Below are positions 8,595 through 17,710 of a stretch of 64,000 nucleotides of DNA, piece after piece. A model generated the notes under the pieces. It did not search any database and was not told the DNA's origin. It saw only the letters and a program-made list of their open reading frames with translations. How positions within the stretch are numbered: the first letter of the stretch is position 1; every line of letters begins with the position of its first letter. The DNA is from Prevotella sp. UBA6994 (lineage in GTDB: Bacteria > Bacteroidota > Bacteroidia > Bacteroidales > Bacteroidaceae). The translations under genes and the position numbers were made by a program. Where the stretch lies: assembly GCA_002449845.1 (NCBI GenBank), contig DJXW01000011.1:41243-105242 (forward strand). Reading direction: 5' to 3'.

Positions 8595-9068
8595 ATGGAA
8601 AAGGAAATAGACACCAAACAGGCTTTCAAGAAACTGGCAGCCCTCTGCTCGAAGAGCGAACACTGTTCGGGAGAAATGCTCAGTAAGATGCGCCTATGGG
8701 GAATGGACGAGGAAGCACAAGCAGAGGTGATGGCTTTACTGGTTGCCAACAAATTCATCGACGACGAGCGTTATTGTCGGTTCTTCGTAAACGACAAGAT
8801 CAAGTACAACAAATGGGGCAGGCGAAAGATAGAACAATCACTTTGGCAAAAGCAGATGAATGGTGACATCGCACAGAAAATACTCGATGAAATCGACGAT
8901 TCTGAATACCTGTCCGTCTTGAAACCCTTATTAAAGAACAAGGAAAGAAGCATCAAGGCAAGCAATGATTACGAACGCAAGATGAAACTGATGAAGTTTG
9001 CCGTGGGCCGTGGATTTACAATAGACCTCATCAGACAATGTATAGACGGTATAGACGATGAGGATTGA
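8595..9068 (+). CDS. recX: RecX family regulatory protein
   Basis: 157 aa. RecX proteins bind and modulate RecA filaments. The sequence is a run of three-helix repeats with family-typical segments: LAALCSKSEHCSGEMLSKM, ANKFIDDERYCRFFVNDKI and KWGRRKIEQSLWQKQ. The C-terminus overlaps the comF start by 11 bases. Family identity is clear; recA is not in the window. Confidence 0.9.
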   Translation: MEKEIDTKQAFKKLAALCSKSEHCSGEMLSKMRLWGMDEEAQAEVMALLVANKFIDDERYCRFFVNDKIKYNKWGRRKIEQSLWQKQMNGDIAQKILDEIDDSEYLSVLKPLLKNKERSIKASNDYERKMKLMKFAVGRGFTIDLIRQCIDGIDDED

Positions 9069-9792
9069 CCCATACCATGAGCGTCAGGCTTTGAAACCCA
9101 ATAGTTTTTGGAGCAGACTGCTCGACCTGATAGCACCGAGGGCATGTGTGGTGTGTGGGAAGCGGCTTGCCATCGAGGAAGAAATCATCTGTAGCGTTTG
9201 CAACTTTCACTTACCTCGTACCTATTTCGCACAAGACGCATACGAAAACGAAATGGCAAGGCTCTTCTGGGGCAGGATTCCCGTTGAGCGTTGCGCTGCT
9301 TGGATGTATTACCAAGCTCATGCCTCGTCTGCTTACGTGGTGTATTCATTAAAGTATTTCCAACGTCCAGACATCGGAACCATCATCGGACGAATGATGG
9401 CACAAGAGTTTCACCAAGAAAACTTCTTTGACGATATTGAAGCCATTATCCCGATTCCCCTTGCCCATGAGCGCGAACGACAAAGAGGTTACAACCAAAG
9501 CGATACGATTGCCCAAGGCATCAACGAAGTGACGGGAATACCTATCATGAACGACATCATTACCAGAAAGAGATTCTCTTCCAGTCAGACACAAAAAGAC
9601 CGTTGGACACGAACGGAAAACGTAGAGGGAGTATTTGAGTTGGTACATGGTGAGCAAATACAGGGCAAACACGTATTGCTCATAGACGATGTAGTAACCA
9701 CAGGAGCCACCATTTGCTCATGCGGTAAAGAACTTTGCAAGGCTGGAAATGTCAAGATTAGTGTAGCCGCCATCGGTTTTGCCAAACCATGA
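9058..9792 (+). CDS. ComF family phosphoribosyltransferase-like protein
   Basis: 244 aa. A four-cysteine zinc-finger-like N-terminus (CVVCGKRL ... CSVCNFHL) leads into a type I phosphoribosyltransferase fold with the PRPP-loop motif VLLIDDVVTTGAT near the C-terminus. ComF/GntX proteins are linked to DNA uptake in transformable bacteria, though their biochemical role is not settled. Its 11-base overlap with recX and the spacing to prmC place all three in one operon, and the neighbourhood (recX here, ComM-type yifB elsewhere in the window) is consistent with recombination or DNA-processing roles. Confidence 0.88.
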   Translation: MRIDPYHERQALKPNSFWSRLLDLIAPRACVVCGKRLAIEEEIICSVCNFHLPRTYFAQDAYENEMARLFWGRIPVERCAAWMYYQAHASSAYVVYSLKYFQRPDIGTIIGRMMAQEFHQENFFDDIEAIIPIPLAHERERQRGYNQSDTIAQGINEVTGIPIMNDIITRKRFSSSQTQKDRWTRTENVEGVFELVHGEQIQGKHVLLIDDVVTTGATICSCGKELCKAGNVKISVAAIGFAKP

Positions 9793-10159
9793 AGGAAACA
9801 GAAAAGAAAATGACAAAACATGAAAGAAACACACCTTTCACCACCCTTTTGTTTAAAATTGAAACTAATTGGCATAATCCTATCAAAATCTGTAATCAAA
9901 CTGGACAACCTGCAAAGTAAATGTTAAAATTCATGCAGATTCGTATAGATTTTATAATTTTTATTTGTTAGGTTAATAAAATTTCGTTAATTTTGCAGAA
10001 TAGTGTAAAATTACGGATTGTTAGCTAACAAGAAACTCGTGAAAGGAATGATGTATCGATAACGACAGAAGGAAAACAAATTCTTTCTTTTTATACCATT
10101 TTGCGATAGACAAAATTGAATTATATAAATAAATAATGTAAAACAAACAAAGAGAATTT
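9793..10159. other. Gap between comF and the first susC: promoter and long leader
   Basis: No gene seen. The second half carries the promoter at 9964-9995 and a leader of about 155 bases before the susC ATG. The first half shows nothing recognisable. Confidence 0.5.
9964..9995 (+). promoter_or_regulatory. Promoter for the SusCD-metallohydrolase-DUF4302-BACON operon
   Basis: A -33 TTTG (9964-9967) and a -7 TAATTTTG (9988-9995) are separated by 20 bases, the ideal Bacteroidota arrangement. The ATG of susC is 165 bases downstream, so the transcript has a long A/T-rich leader. Confidence 0.7.
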
Positions 10160-13100
10160 ATGGAAAAAAGACTAACGATGATTTTGACCCTCCTGCTCCT
10201 GTCATTAGGAACAGTGATGGCGCAGACAATAGTCTCAGGTACCGTTGTCTCAGATGAAGACAGCGAACCCATTATTGGTGCCGTGGTCAAAATGAAAGGA
10301 CAGAAATCAGCCCTTGCCGTTACAGACATTGATGGAAAATTCTCCTTTTCCACAAGTCGCAGCGGTTCCACGTTTGAAGTAACTTCCGTGGGATATGTGA
10401 CTACAGAAATCAGAGCAGGGCAAAATCTTCTGATTCGTATGAAACCAGATTCCCGTTCTATCGACGAAGTGGTGGTTACGGGTATGCAGAAAATGGACAA
10501 GCGACTCTTCACGGGTTCTACCACGAAGATTGACGCCAAGGACTCGAAGATTGACGGTGTTGCCGACATCTCTCGTTCTTTGGAAGGTCGTGCGGCTGGT
10601 GTGAGTGTACAGAACGTATCTGGTACCTTCGGTACTGCACCAAAGATTCGCGTGCGTGGTGCTACATCTATCTATGGTAACTCTAAGCCACTGTGGGTGG
10701 TAGATGGTGTGATTATGGAAGATGTTACTGACGTAAGTGCCGACCAACTTTCTTCTGGTGATGCAAACACCTTGATTTCAAGTGCCATCGCTGGTTTGAA
10801 CTCTGATGACATCGAGAGCTTCCAAATCTTGAAGGACGGTTCTGCTACCTCTATCTATGGTGCGCGCGCCATGGCTGGTGTGATTGTCATCACAACCAAG
10901 AAAGGTCAGCAAGGACAAGCTCGCATCAACTACACCGGTGAATATACCATGCGCCTGAAGCCCAACTACTCTACGTTCAACATCATGAACTCTCAGGACC
11001 AGATGGGTATCTATCAGGAAATGCAGCAGAAGGGTTACCTCAACTACGCTGAGACCTCTAATGCCGCATCAAGTGGTGTTTACGGTAAGATGTACCAGTT
11101 GATTACTGAATACAACCCCGCCACTGGCCAATATGGTTTGGCTAACACGATGGAGGCAAAAGCCAACTACTTGCGCGAGGCTGAGTTCCGCAATACCGAT
11201 TGGTTTGACATCTTGTTCTCTAACGCCATTCAGCACAACCATTCAGTGAGCATCTCTACAGGTACAGAGAAATCACAGACTTACGCATCTGTATCTGCCA
11301 TGTTCGACCCAGGATGGACCAAGCAGTCAAGAGTGGAGCGTTACACCGCCAACTTGAACAACACGTTCAACCTCTCCAAGCATGTTACATTCAACATGAT
11401 TGCCAACTCAAGTTATCGTAAGCAACGTGCACCTGGTACACTTGCTGCTGAAACCGATGTGGTATCTGGTGAGGTTCACCGTTCGTTCGACATCAACCCA
11501 TACTCATACGCATTGAACACGTCACGTGCGTTGGAACAGAATACGTTCTATACCCGCAACTACGCTCCGTTCAACATCCTGCATGAGTTGAATAACAACT
11601 ATATCGACCTTGACATTTTCGATACACGTGTACAAGGCGAGTTAAAGTACAAGCCCATCCAGAAGGTGGAATTGTCAGTATTGGGTGCTTTCAAGTATAA
11701 CCAATCTACACAGAATCACCAGATTCTGGACGATTCCAACCAAGCCCAGGCTTATCGCATGATGCCTACTACGGCTATCCGCGACGCAAACCCATTCCTC
11801 TACACTGACCCGGAGGATATGTACGCACAACCCATCACCGTACTTCCCTACGGAGGTATCTATAACAAGACTACCCACAAGATGACCGCATGGGACTTCC
11901 GTGCAACTGCTTCTTACAACGATGTATTTGCCAACAACCATATCTTGAATCTCTATGGAGGTATGGAGGTGAACAACATCGACCGTACTTACGACTGGTT
12001 CCGCGGTTGGGGTATGCAATACTCTCTCGGTGAGATTGCCAACTACGCTTACCAAGTGTTCAAAAAAGGTGCAGAAGACAACTCTCCTTACTTCAAGTTA
12101 GAAAACACTCACGAGCGTCGTGCCGCATTCTTCGGAACAGCCACCTATTCTTATAAAGGTCGCTACACCATCAACGGTACCGTCCGTTACGAGGGAACCA
12201 ACAAGTTGGGTAAATCTCGCTCCGCACGCTGGTTGCCTACATGGAACGTGTCGGGTGCATGGAATGCTCATGAGGAGACTTGGTTCAAAGATGTTTTCAA
12301 GAATGTTCTGACACACGCTACATTGAAGGCTTCTTATTCATTGACAGCTGAGAGCGGACCATCTTGGGTAACCAACTCTCTCCCCGTGATTGGCAGCTAT
12401 AATCCCTGGCGTCCTACGGCTGGTATTCGTGAGAGTGGATTGCAGGAAACTGACCGTGCAAACGGTGAACTTACCTTCGAGAAGAAACATGAGCTGAACC
12501 TCGGATTCCAATTAGGATTCTTGGACAACCGCATCAACTTCGATTTCGATTGGTACAAGCGTAACAACTACGACTTGATAGGTGTAATAAGCACGCAGAT
12601 GGGTGGATTGAAATACGGTAACGTGGCTTCCATGAAGTCTAATGGTGTTGAGTTAAGTTTATCTACTACCAACATCAAGACCAAGGACTTCACTTGGACC
12701 ACCAACTTCATCTATTCTCATACACACAATGAGGTTACAGAGTTGGAAAACAACCAACGTATCATCGACCTCATCAGTGGTACTGGTTTCGCATTGGAGG
12801 GTTATCCCGTCCGTTCATTGTTCTCCATTCCATTCAGGGGCTTGAACAACGAAGGTCTTCCTCTGTTCCTCGACCAAGATGGCAACATTACCTCTACGGG
12901 AATCTACTTCCAGACACAAGACAAGGAAAAGATGAAATTCTTGGAATACAGTGGTTCTGTAGATCCCACTGATGTAGGTTCGTTCGGAAACATTTTCAGA
13001 TATAAGGGATTAACACTGAATGTATTCATTACCTATTCATTCGGTAACGTAGTACGTTTGGATCCCGTATTCAGAAACGAATACAACGACCTGAATTCCA

Positions 13101-13480
13101 TGCCTAAGGAATTTGCCAACCGTTGGATGGTACCTGGAGACGAGAAGTTCACGACGATTCCAGTGATTGCTTCCAGCCGTCAGAACAGAAACGACACCGA
13201 TTTGAGCTATGCTTACAATGCGTACAACTATTCTACGGAGCGTATTGCCAAGGGTGACTTCATCCGCATGAAGGAAATCTCATTAGGCTATGAGTTCCCC
13301 AAGAGACTCATTGAACCGCTGAAGCTCAACAATCTCTCTCTGAAATTGCAAGCTACCAACCTCTTCCTGATTTACGCAGACAAGAAGTTGAATGGTCAAG
13401 ATCCTGAGTTCTTCAACACGGGTGGTGTGGCTGTTCCTATGCCAAAACAATTTACTTTAACATTAAGATTTGGACTCTAA
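10160..13480 (+). CDS. SusC/RagA family TonB-dependent outer-membrane transporter
   Basis: 1106 aa. Signal peptide (ends VMAQ, about residue 22), carboxypeptidase-regulatory-like domain (about 24-100, SGTVVSDEDSEPIIGAVV), a SIDEVVVTGM TonB-box region, plug domain (about 115-235, with IRVRGATSIYG and SIYGARAMAGVIVITTKKG), then a large beta-barrel ending in a terminal aromatic-like strand (TLTLRFGL). It imports an unidentified ligand together with the SusD protein encoded 31 bases downstream. The three lipoprotein genes that follow suggest a peptide or modified-glycan substrate rather than a simple polysaccharide, because no glycoside hydrolase is present. Confidence 0.95.
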   Translation: MEKRLTMILTLLLLSLGTVMAQTIVSGTVVSDEDSEPIIGAVVKMKGQKSALAVTDIDGKFSFSTSRSGSTFEVTSVGYVTTEIRAGQNLLIRMKPDSRSIDEVVVTGMQKMDKRLFTGSTTKIDAKDSKIDGVADISRSLEGRAAGVSVQNVSGTFGTAPKIRVRGATSIYGNSKPLWVVDGVIMEDVTDVSADQLSSGDANTLISSAIAGLNSDDIESFQILKDGSATSIYGARAMAGVIVITTKKGQQGQARINYTGEYTMRLKPNYSTFNIMNSQDQMGIYQEMQQKGYLNYAETSNAASSGVYGKMYQLITEYNPATGQYGLANTMEAKANYLREAEFRNTDWFDILFSNAIQHNHSVSISTGTEKSQTYASVSAMFDPGWTKQSRVERYTANLNNTFNLSKHVTFNMIANSSYRKQRAPGTLAAETDVVSGEVHRSFDINPYSYALNTSRALEQNTFYTRNYAPFNILHELNNNYIDLDIFDTRVQGELKYKPIQKVELSVLGAFKYNQSTQNHQILDDSNQAQAYRMMPTTAIRDANPFLYTDPEDMYAQPITVLPYGGIYNKTTHKMTAWDFRATASYNDVFANNHILNLYGGMEVNNIDRTYDWFRGWGMQYSLGEIANYAYQVFKKGAEDNSPYFKLENTHERRAAFFGTATYSYKGRYTINGTVRYEGTNKLGKSRSARWLPTWNVSGAWNAHEETWFKDVFKNVLTHATLKASYSLTAESGPSWVTNSLPVIGSYNPWRPTAGIRESGLQETDRANGELTFEKKHELNLGFQLGFLDNRINFDFDWYKRNNYDLIGVISTQMGGLKYGNVASMKSNGVELSLSTTNIKTKDFTWTTNFIYSHTHNEVTELENNQRIIDLISGTGFALEGYPVRSLFSIPFRGLNNEGLPLFLDQDGNITSTGIYFQTQDKEKMKFLEYSGSVDPTDVGSFGNIFRYKGLTLNVFITYSFGNVVRLDPVFRNEYNDLNSMPKEFANRWMVPGDEKFTTIPVIASSRQNRNDTDLSYAYNAYNYSTERIAKGDFIRMKEISLGYEFPKRLIEPLKLNNLSLKLQATNLFLIYADKKLNGQDPEFFNTGGVAVPMPKQFTLTLRFGL

Positions 13481-13511
13481 GAGATTAAACATTTAAGAAC
13501 ATTATAATATT

Positions 13512-15191
13512 ATGGTTAAGAAATATATAGGAATTTCTCTCGTAGCCTTGTGCTTAGGTCTGACATCTTGCGACGACTTCTTAGACAAGCTGCCCGACAA
13601 TCGTACCGAGGCCAATACGGAGGAAAAGATTATCAAGCTACTTGTATCTGCATATCCCACACATGACCACATGGCATTTACGGAATATGCATCAGACAAC
13701 GTAGATGACATGGGAGCCAACAATCCCAATACAGAACGTTTCTTGGATGAGATTTACGGTTGGATAGACGTAACCGAACGTGACAACCAAGACCCAGAGA
13801 GCTACTGGATGGATCTCTATCAGTGTATAGAGACAGCCAACATGGCATTAGAGGGCATTGAGTCGATGGGCGGTGCTACCACCACCAAGCTGAAAGAGAT
13901 GCAGGCTGAGGCATTGATGTGCCGTGCTTACGCTCACTTCATGCTCGTCAACGTGTTTGCTACCCACTATAACGCAAACGACCCTGACGCTTTGGGTGTT
14001 TCTTACGTAACAGAAACAGAGAAAGAGCTGAACCCCAAGTATGAGCGTGAGACTGTTCACCAGAACTATGCTCATATCCAGGAAGACTTGGAAGCTGCCC
14101 TGCCCTACGTTGGCGACAGCTACTACAACGTGCCTAAGTATCACTTCAACAGAAATGCCGCTTACGCATTCGCCACTCGCTTCTATCTCTATTATGAGAA
14201 ATACGACAAGGCTATCGAGTATGCCAACAAAGTATTGGGCACAAATCCTCAAACCATGCTGCGCGACTGGGCTGTACTGAACACCATGCCCGATGGAACT
14301 CGCTATCAGCAAGATCCTACCACGAACCATGTGATTCAGACTACACTCAACTGCAACTTATTGTTGCATACCTCTTATTCTTCTCAAGGTGTTTACTTTG
14401 GTGGATTCTCCACAGGTCACCGTTATTCCCACTGTGCCTACTTAGGCGAAAACGAGACCATCAGTGCGTTGGCAAAATTATGGAATCCGGTAAACGGTTC
14501 TAACGCTGACTATGCTTATCTTGTGAAGCGATATTCAGGAACCAACATGGACGCATGGTCACAGTGGCGTATGCCGTATTTATTTGAAATCACAGACCCA
14601 GTGGCTAACATTGGTTTTTCTCATACTGTTTACGCTGCTTTCACGGGTGACGAGGTGTTGCTCAACCGTGCAGAGGCTTACATCATGCAGAAGAACTACG
14701 ACAAGGCTTGCGAAGACATGACCATTTGGTTGCGCAATGTAGTTGCTGCCAGATACAATACCATTACGTTAGATACCGCAAGAGTGAACAACTTCATGAA
14801 AGGGATGGCTTACGCTTACGATGAGGAAGGTAAAGCTAAGGCTGGCATCAACTCTTCGCTCAAGAAGCACCTGCATCCTAAGTTTACCATTGATAAAGAA
14901 GGCTCTGACCAAGAAAACATGATCCAACTCGTACTTGCCATGCGCCGTTACGAGACCTTGCATGAGGGTAAGCGTTGGTTCGACATCAAGCGTTGGGGCA
15001 TTGAGATTCCAAGACGCGTGATGAACGGTGATGGTGTACCAGAAAAGATTGTTGACTGGCTCGTGGTTGACGACCCACGCCGTGCTATCCAGATTCCACA
15101 AAAGGTACGCGAGGCTGGCTATACGCCTAACCCACGTCCCGGAAAGCCTGTCGGAGGCGACCAGATTGTTAATGTTATAGCTCAAGATTAA
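13512..15191 (+). CDS. SusD/RagB family nutrient-binding outer-membrane lipoprotein
   Basis: 559 aa. Lipoprotein signal with lipobox cysteine in LGLTSCDDFLD. SusD-type TPR helices follow (for example the stretch around NMALEGIESMGG and AEALMCRAYAHF) and the typical C-terminal RYETLHEGKRWFDIKRWG segment. The protein forms the lid over the SusC barrel encoded immediately upstream. Next gene starts 10 bases downstream, so this is one operon. Confidence 0.94.
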   Translation: MVKKYIGISLVALCLGLTSCDDFLDKLPDNRTEANTEEKIIKLLVSAYPTHDHMAFTEYASDNVDDMGANNPNTERFLDEIYGWIDVTERDNQDPESYWMDLYQCIETANMALEGIESMGGATTTKLKEMQAEALMCRAYAHFMLVNVFATHYNANDPDALGVSYVTETEKELNPKYERETVHQNYAHIQEDLEAALPYVGDSYYNVPKYHFNRNAAYAFATRFYLYYEKYDKAIEYANKVLGTNPQTMLRDWAVLNTMPDGTRYQQDPTTNHVIQTTLNCNLLLHTSYSSQGVYFGGFSTGHRYSHCAYLGENETISALAKLWNPVNGSNADYAYLVKRYSGTNMDAWSQWRMPYLFEITDPVANIGFSHTVYAAFTGDEVLLNRAEAYIMQKNYDKACEDMTIWLRNVVAARYNTITLDTARVNNFMKGMAYAYDEEGKAKAGINSSLKKHLHPKFTIDKEGSDQENMIQLVLAMRRYETLHEGKRWFDIKRWGIEIPRRVMNGDGVPEKIVDWLVVDDPRRAIQIPQKVREAGYTPNPRPGKPVGGDQIVNVIAQD

Positions 15192-15201
15192 GTATCAAGT
15201 T

Positions 15202-16152
15202 ATGAAAAAGAATATTAAATACATATTGCCGCTGATGTTGCTCACACTTGGTTTGGTATCTTGCGAGAAAGACGAAATCAAGAGCGAAAGCGTAATCACT
15301 GCTGACAGTTACAAGCAGAATGCCTTCGACAAATGGTTAGAGGCAAACTTCATCAATCCCTATAACATTGACTTCAAGTATCGTTATGAGGAGATTGAAA
15401 GCGATTTGAACTACTACACCGTACCTGCACAGATGGAAAACTCCATCATCATGGCACACTTGGTGAAGTATCTATGTGTAGAGACCTACAATGAGGTGGC
15501 TGGTATCAACTTCACCCGCCAAAACTTCCCTAAGATGTTTTATCTCATCGGTACTTGGGAGTTCCGCAACAACGGAAGCTACATTCTCGGTACGGCTGAA
15601 GCTGGAAAGAAAATCTTGTTGTCGGGTATCAATTACTTAGGCGATGTGATGAATGGCTCATACGACCCAACAATGAGCTTAGCTGATGGATTGAACCACT
15701 ATTACATCAAGACCATCCACCACGAGTTTACCCACATCTTGAACCAGACGCAAGACTTTCCTACGTCGTTCAGAGAGGTAACACCTGCTTCTTACGTGTC
15801 AGACAGCCAGTTCTCTGAGCCATTTATTAATGTATATTTGAGCCGCGGCTTCATTACAGCTTACGCACAAACCAACTACAACGAGGACTTTGCCGAAATG
15901 GTATCTGAGTATGTAACCCACACCCCAGAGTGGTGGGAAAGCCAGATGAAGGCTGCTGAGACAATGTATGAGGACGATAGGGAACAGACACAAACGGGAC
16001 GTGCACTCATCGAGCAGAAACTCGACATCATGCGTGCTTACATGCACGATACATGGGGCATCGACATCGATGTACTGCGCGACTGCATCCTCCGTCGTCA
16101 GGCTAATATAACAGACGGCTTAATTAACTTAACCGACTTAACCGTTGAATAA
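15202..16152 (+). CDS. Substrate import-associated zinc metallohydrolase lipoprotein
   Basis: 316 aa. Lipobox cysteine C21 (LGLVSCEKDE) and a zinc-metallopeptidase motif HEFTH at residues 174-178. The family (recalled as a Bacteroidota lipoprotein group defined by HExxH and by lying next to SusC/SusD genes) is thought to process the cargo of the adjoining importer. A downstream glutamate, NEDFAEMVSEYV, could supply the third zinc ligand. It sits directly after susD and before a DUF4302 gene, the usual constellation. Peptidase activity is inferred from the motif; the substrate is unknown. Confidence 0.88.
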   Translation: MKKNIKYILPLMLLTLGLVSCEKDEIKSESVITADSYKQNAFDKWLEANFINPYNIDFKYRYEEIESDLNYYTVPAQMENSIIMAHLVKYLCVETYNEVAGINFTRQNFPKMFYLIGTWEFRNNGSYILGTAEAGKKILLSGINYLGDVMNGSYDPTMSLADGLNHYYIKTIHHEFTHILNQTQDFPTSFREVTPASYVSDSQFSEPFINVYLSRGFITAYAQTNYNEDFAEMVSEYVTHTPEWWESQMKAAETMYEDDREQTQTGRALIEQKLDIMRAYMHDTWGIDIDVLRDCILRRQANITDGLINLTDLTVE

Positions 16153-16167
16153 TAAAAAAGAACGATT

Positions 16168-17697
16168 ATGAACAAGAATATTTTCATTAAATTCCTGCTT
16201 CTGGCTCTTCCGGCATTGATGCTGACATCATGTCTGAAAGACCAGGAAGACATTTTCCCCGATTCTGCATCGGCACGCGTCTCGAAGTATCTTGACAATA
16301 CAAAGAGGGTGCTCACCAGTGCAGAAAACGGATGGGTGCTCAACTACTTCCCCGACCGTAACCAGAGCTATGGTGGCTACTCTTACACGATGTCATTCGA
16401 TGAAGACAATGCCAAGATCTATTGTGAATTGGCAGACGATGTATTAGAACCCATTACCACCACCTATACGCTGAAGAACGAAGACGGTCCCGTGTTGATG
16501 TTTGATACATACAATGAGTATATGCACTATTTTGCCACACCTACCGGTTCATCTGGTGCGGGTGGTTACGAGGCATACGATGGCGACTTCATCTTCATCA
16601 TCATGAACATTAGCGAGGATGAAAAGACTATCACGCTGAAAGGTAACCGTTCTGGTAACATCCTGTATATGCACAAATTGGAAGGACAGACTCCTGAGTC
16701 TTATCAGTCTGTCATGAAGGAATACAAGGACAATCTGGTATTCGACAAGGCTGCTGGTACGATAGACGGAGCTAACAGTATGCTCTACATCAATGCTGCA
16801 AGACGCAACATCAGGATTCAGACTCCTGATACTACCGTCAGCGCTCCTTTCTGTTTCTTATCTGATGGTCTTACTTTATATCAGCCTATTCATGTAGCAG
16901 GAAAAGAAGTAAGTTCGTTCGCATACAATGAAGACAAAGGTACTTTCACCATCGTTGGTACCGATGTTGTATATACGGGATTGCTCATTCCAGAAATTGT
17001 AATTAATAATGTGGGCAGCACCATTACCACAGGCAACGCAGAGACTTCGTTCACCTATACCTTCAACTTGGCTGACCAGTTCAAATATACACCAGACGTA
17101 GATTGGATCACCGTTTCTGCGAATGGCAAGCAACTGACCGTGAACATTGCCGCCAACACTACCGGCAACCCACGTAATGGCAATATCATCGTAGAGGCTA
17201 ATGGCGAGAAAGCCACCATCAGTGTTTCTCAGATGGAAGTAACCGACTTGTTGGGCAACTACGTGATGGCGTGTGTCGACAATAAAAATAAACCATATAC
17301 ATACAGTGCTAACATCAGTCAGGCTGGCGATGACTTTGCTCTTACGCTCTATTATCCCAATACCAATTGGCCACAAACCATCATGATGAAATGGAATGAG
17401 GATGAGACACGATTCGAGATGCAGTCGGGTCAGACACTTGGTACTCTCGGTAGATACGTCTCGTTCTTATGCTTTACTGATGATATCTTTGATTATTGGA
17501 CCAGCACAAGCAAGGCTGCAACAGGTTACATCATCCCATCGCTCAATGCAGACGGTAAGGTGGTGCTCTCTGTTGGTGGTACCTTCGGCTCTTCGACAAT
17601 TGGTGGATTGTGTATCTTGGTTGGTAACGACGATGTTATCGAGAACGTCTTGGGATATTATGACGTATTCTTGCAAATAGCTTTTACTAAACAATAA
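16168..17697 (+). CDS. DUF4302 lipoprotein with a BACON domain
   Basis: 509 aa. Lipobox cysteine C22 (LMLTSCLKD). Residues about 30-270 match DUF4302 in character (VLTSAENGWVLNYFPD, a conserved N-terminal feature). A BACON-like beta-sandwich follows at about 280-360 (DWITVSANGKQLTVNIAANT, GNPRNGNIIVEANGEKATIS), then a C-terminal domain containing YWTSTSKAATG and GGTFGSS. BACON domains are surface immunoglobulin-like modules thought to bind or space glycans. Encoded 15 bases after the metallohydrolase and 13 bases before a second BACON protein that shares its C-terminal domain. Confidence 0.85.
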   Translation: MNKNIFIKFLLLALPALMLTSCLKDQEDIFPDSASARVSKYLDNTKRVLTSAENGWVLNYFPDRNQSYGGYSYTMSFDEDNAKIYCELADDVLEPITTTYTLKNEDGPVLMFDTYNEYMHYFATPTGSSGAGGYEAYDGDFIFIIMNISEDEKTITLKGNRSGNILYMHKLEGQTPESYQSVMKEYKDNLVFDKAAGTIDGANSMLYINAARRNIRIQTPDTTVSAPFCFLSDGLTLYQPIHVAGKEVSSFAYNEDKGTFTIVGTDVVYTGLLIPEIVINNVGSTITTGNAETSFTYTFNLADQFKYTPDVDWITVSANGKQLTVNIAANTTGNPRNGNIIVEANGEKATISVSQMEVTDLLGNYVMACVDNKNKPYTYSANISQAGDDFALTLYYPNTNWPQTIMMKWNEDETRFEMQSGQTLGTLGRYVSFLCFTDDIFDYWTSTSKAATGYIIPSLNADGKVVLSVGGTFGSSTIGGLCILVGNDDVIENVLGYYDVFLQIAFTKQ

Positions 17698-17710
17698 ATC
17701 TTGAAGCAAT